Assembly (NCBI RefSeq): GCF_026151205.1
Contig: NC_087082.1
Span: 16,895,401-16,959,400, forward strand
Reading direction: 5' to 3'
Length of the DNA stretch: 64,000 bases
From: Bolinopsis microptera
Lineage: Eukaryota; Ctenophora; Tentaculata; Lobata; Bolinopsidae
Numbering within the stretch: the first letter of the stretch is position 1; each line of letters begins with the position of its first letter. Below the pieces are notes generated by a model. It saw only the letters and a list, made by a program, of their open reading frames with translations. It searched no databases and was not told the origin of the DNA. This document shows, piece after piece, positions 63,552-64,000 of this stretch. The translations under genes were made by a program, and so were the position numbers.

Positions 63552-64000
63552 ATGTTATGTCATAATTTTTACTTTACTTTACTTTACTTTATGTGTGATG
63601 ATGTGATGTCATAAATTTTACTTTACTAAACTTTATTTTAGCTCCAATGCTCATGTATTCTAACAGATTCTACCAATCCAATACAAAGAGTAAAGTAGGT
63701 TTCCATTCAGTCAGTAGTAAAACGTGTCAGGGGCTGGTCTTCCTTAGAGGGACTCCCCATTTAATTCGTGGCAGGCCTGAGCATTGGCAGTTACCTGGCA
63801 TGTCAGCCCCAATGTGAAGAGCTCTTTTCTAGATTCTTGCATCATATACGTGAGAGGAGCGAATATGAAATACAGAATACTAAATTAGCAAGCTAGGTAA
63901 CATTGGCGGTTAAGAAACGACAATTTCTTTTGTGTTTTGTGTTTTGAAAAAAGACAATGTAAAATATTTAGCAACTCACTATAAATCCTAAATACGTTTC
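63552..64000. other. No gene recognised; short TTTAC microsatellite
   Basis: (TTTAC)n-type steps at about 63568-63592 and again near 63617-63640. The rest is unremarkable to the window edge. Confidence 0.5.

Noticed and set aside
1-64000. Bacterial or organellar origin
   Set aside because: No operon structure, rRNA, tRNA clusters or long genes; eukaryotic retroelements and splice signals throughout.

Overview
The window looks like a repeat-dominated, AT-rich stretch from an invertebrate animal genome. The reasons are many mobile-element families typical of metazoans (Jockey/CR1-like LINEs, hAT, Tc1/mariner-like, DDE_Tnp_4-type, Polinton-type protease, LTR elements), eukaryotic splice signals beside short coding blocks, an interstitial TTAGGG-type telomere tract, and no bacterial-style operons or long open frames. 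The phylum cannot be assigned from sequence alone. No intact host gene is recognised. The best open frames are 100-160 codons and of unknown function.

Layout. 0-13.5 kb: mostly non-coding, with two related CTCAGTGTGCC minisatellites around a duplicated ~340 bp segment, a CTATAGTAA array, a GGTTACTAT array and long G-runs. 13.6-25 kb: fragments of an invertebrate multicopy gene family (14.2-15.1 and 19.2-19.7 kb) and a ~4 kb segmental duplication (15327-19218 and 20339-24917). Both copies carry remains of a hAT-like transposase (BED-like finger; DUF659-like exon only in the second) and a Gag-like frame. Penelope-like GIY-YIG debris lies between them. 26.4-27.8 kb: LTR-like direct repeats with a primer-binding-site-like sequence and a Gag start, enclosing a frameshifted adenain-type cysteine protease of Polinton type. 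28-36.6 kb: small unknown frames, one broken in a poly(A) run and ending in a PPPY motif.

37.4-42.1 kb: a complete minus-strand LTR element with near-identical 430 bp LTRs, ATGT target duplication, primer-binding site and polypurine tract, but no coding capacity (LARD-like). Its leader contains nine tandem copies of a hairpin unit. 42.56-43.93 kb: a ~1.37 kb near-perfect palindrome flanked by TTAA and inserted in an open frame. 44.9 kb: a small inverted-repeat element enclosing telomere repeats. 45.7-48 kb: an unknown ORF followed by a LINE ORF1-like frame interrupted by a 5'-truncated LINE with a 9 bp target duplication. 48.2-48.5 kb: DDE transposase fragments. 51-53.7 kb: repeated copies of a small CPPCWGKN module with MARG-rich leaders. 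53.7-55.9 kb: a dead LINE (endonuclease and reverse transcriptase) carrying a Tc1/mariner-like C-terminus. 57.2-57.5 kb: a LINE 3' end. 58-63.6 kb: two hAT-type MITEs of one family (one with a perfect 8 bp target duplication), two other inverted-repeat elements, and several tandem repeats.

Nothing here forms a pathway. The logic of the window is nested insertion, duplication and decay of mobile elements. The observations most worth following are the non-coding LTR element with its hairpin array, the TTAA palindrome, the telomere-repeat inverted-repeat element and the CPPCWGKN module cluster.
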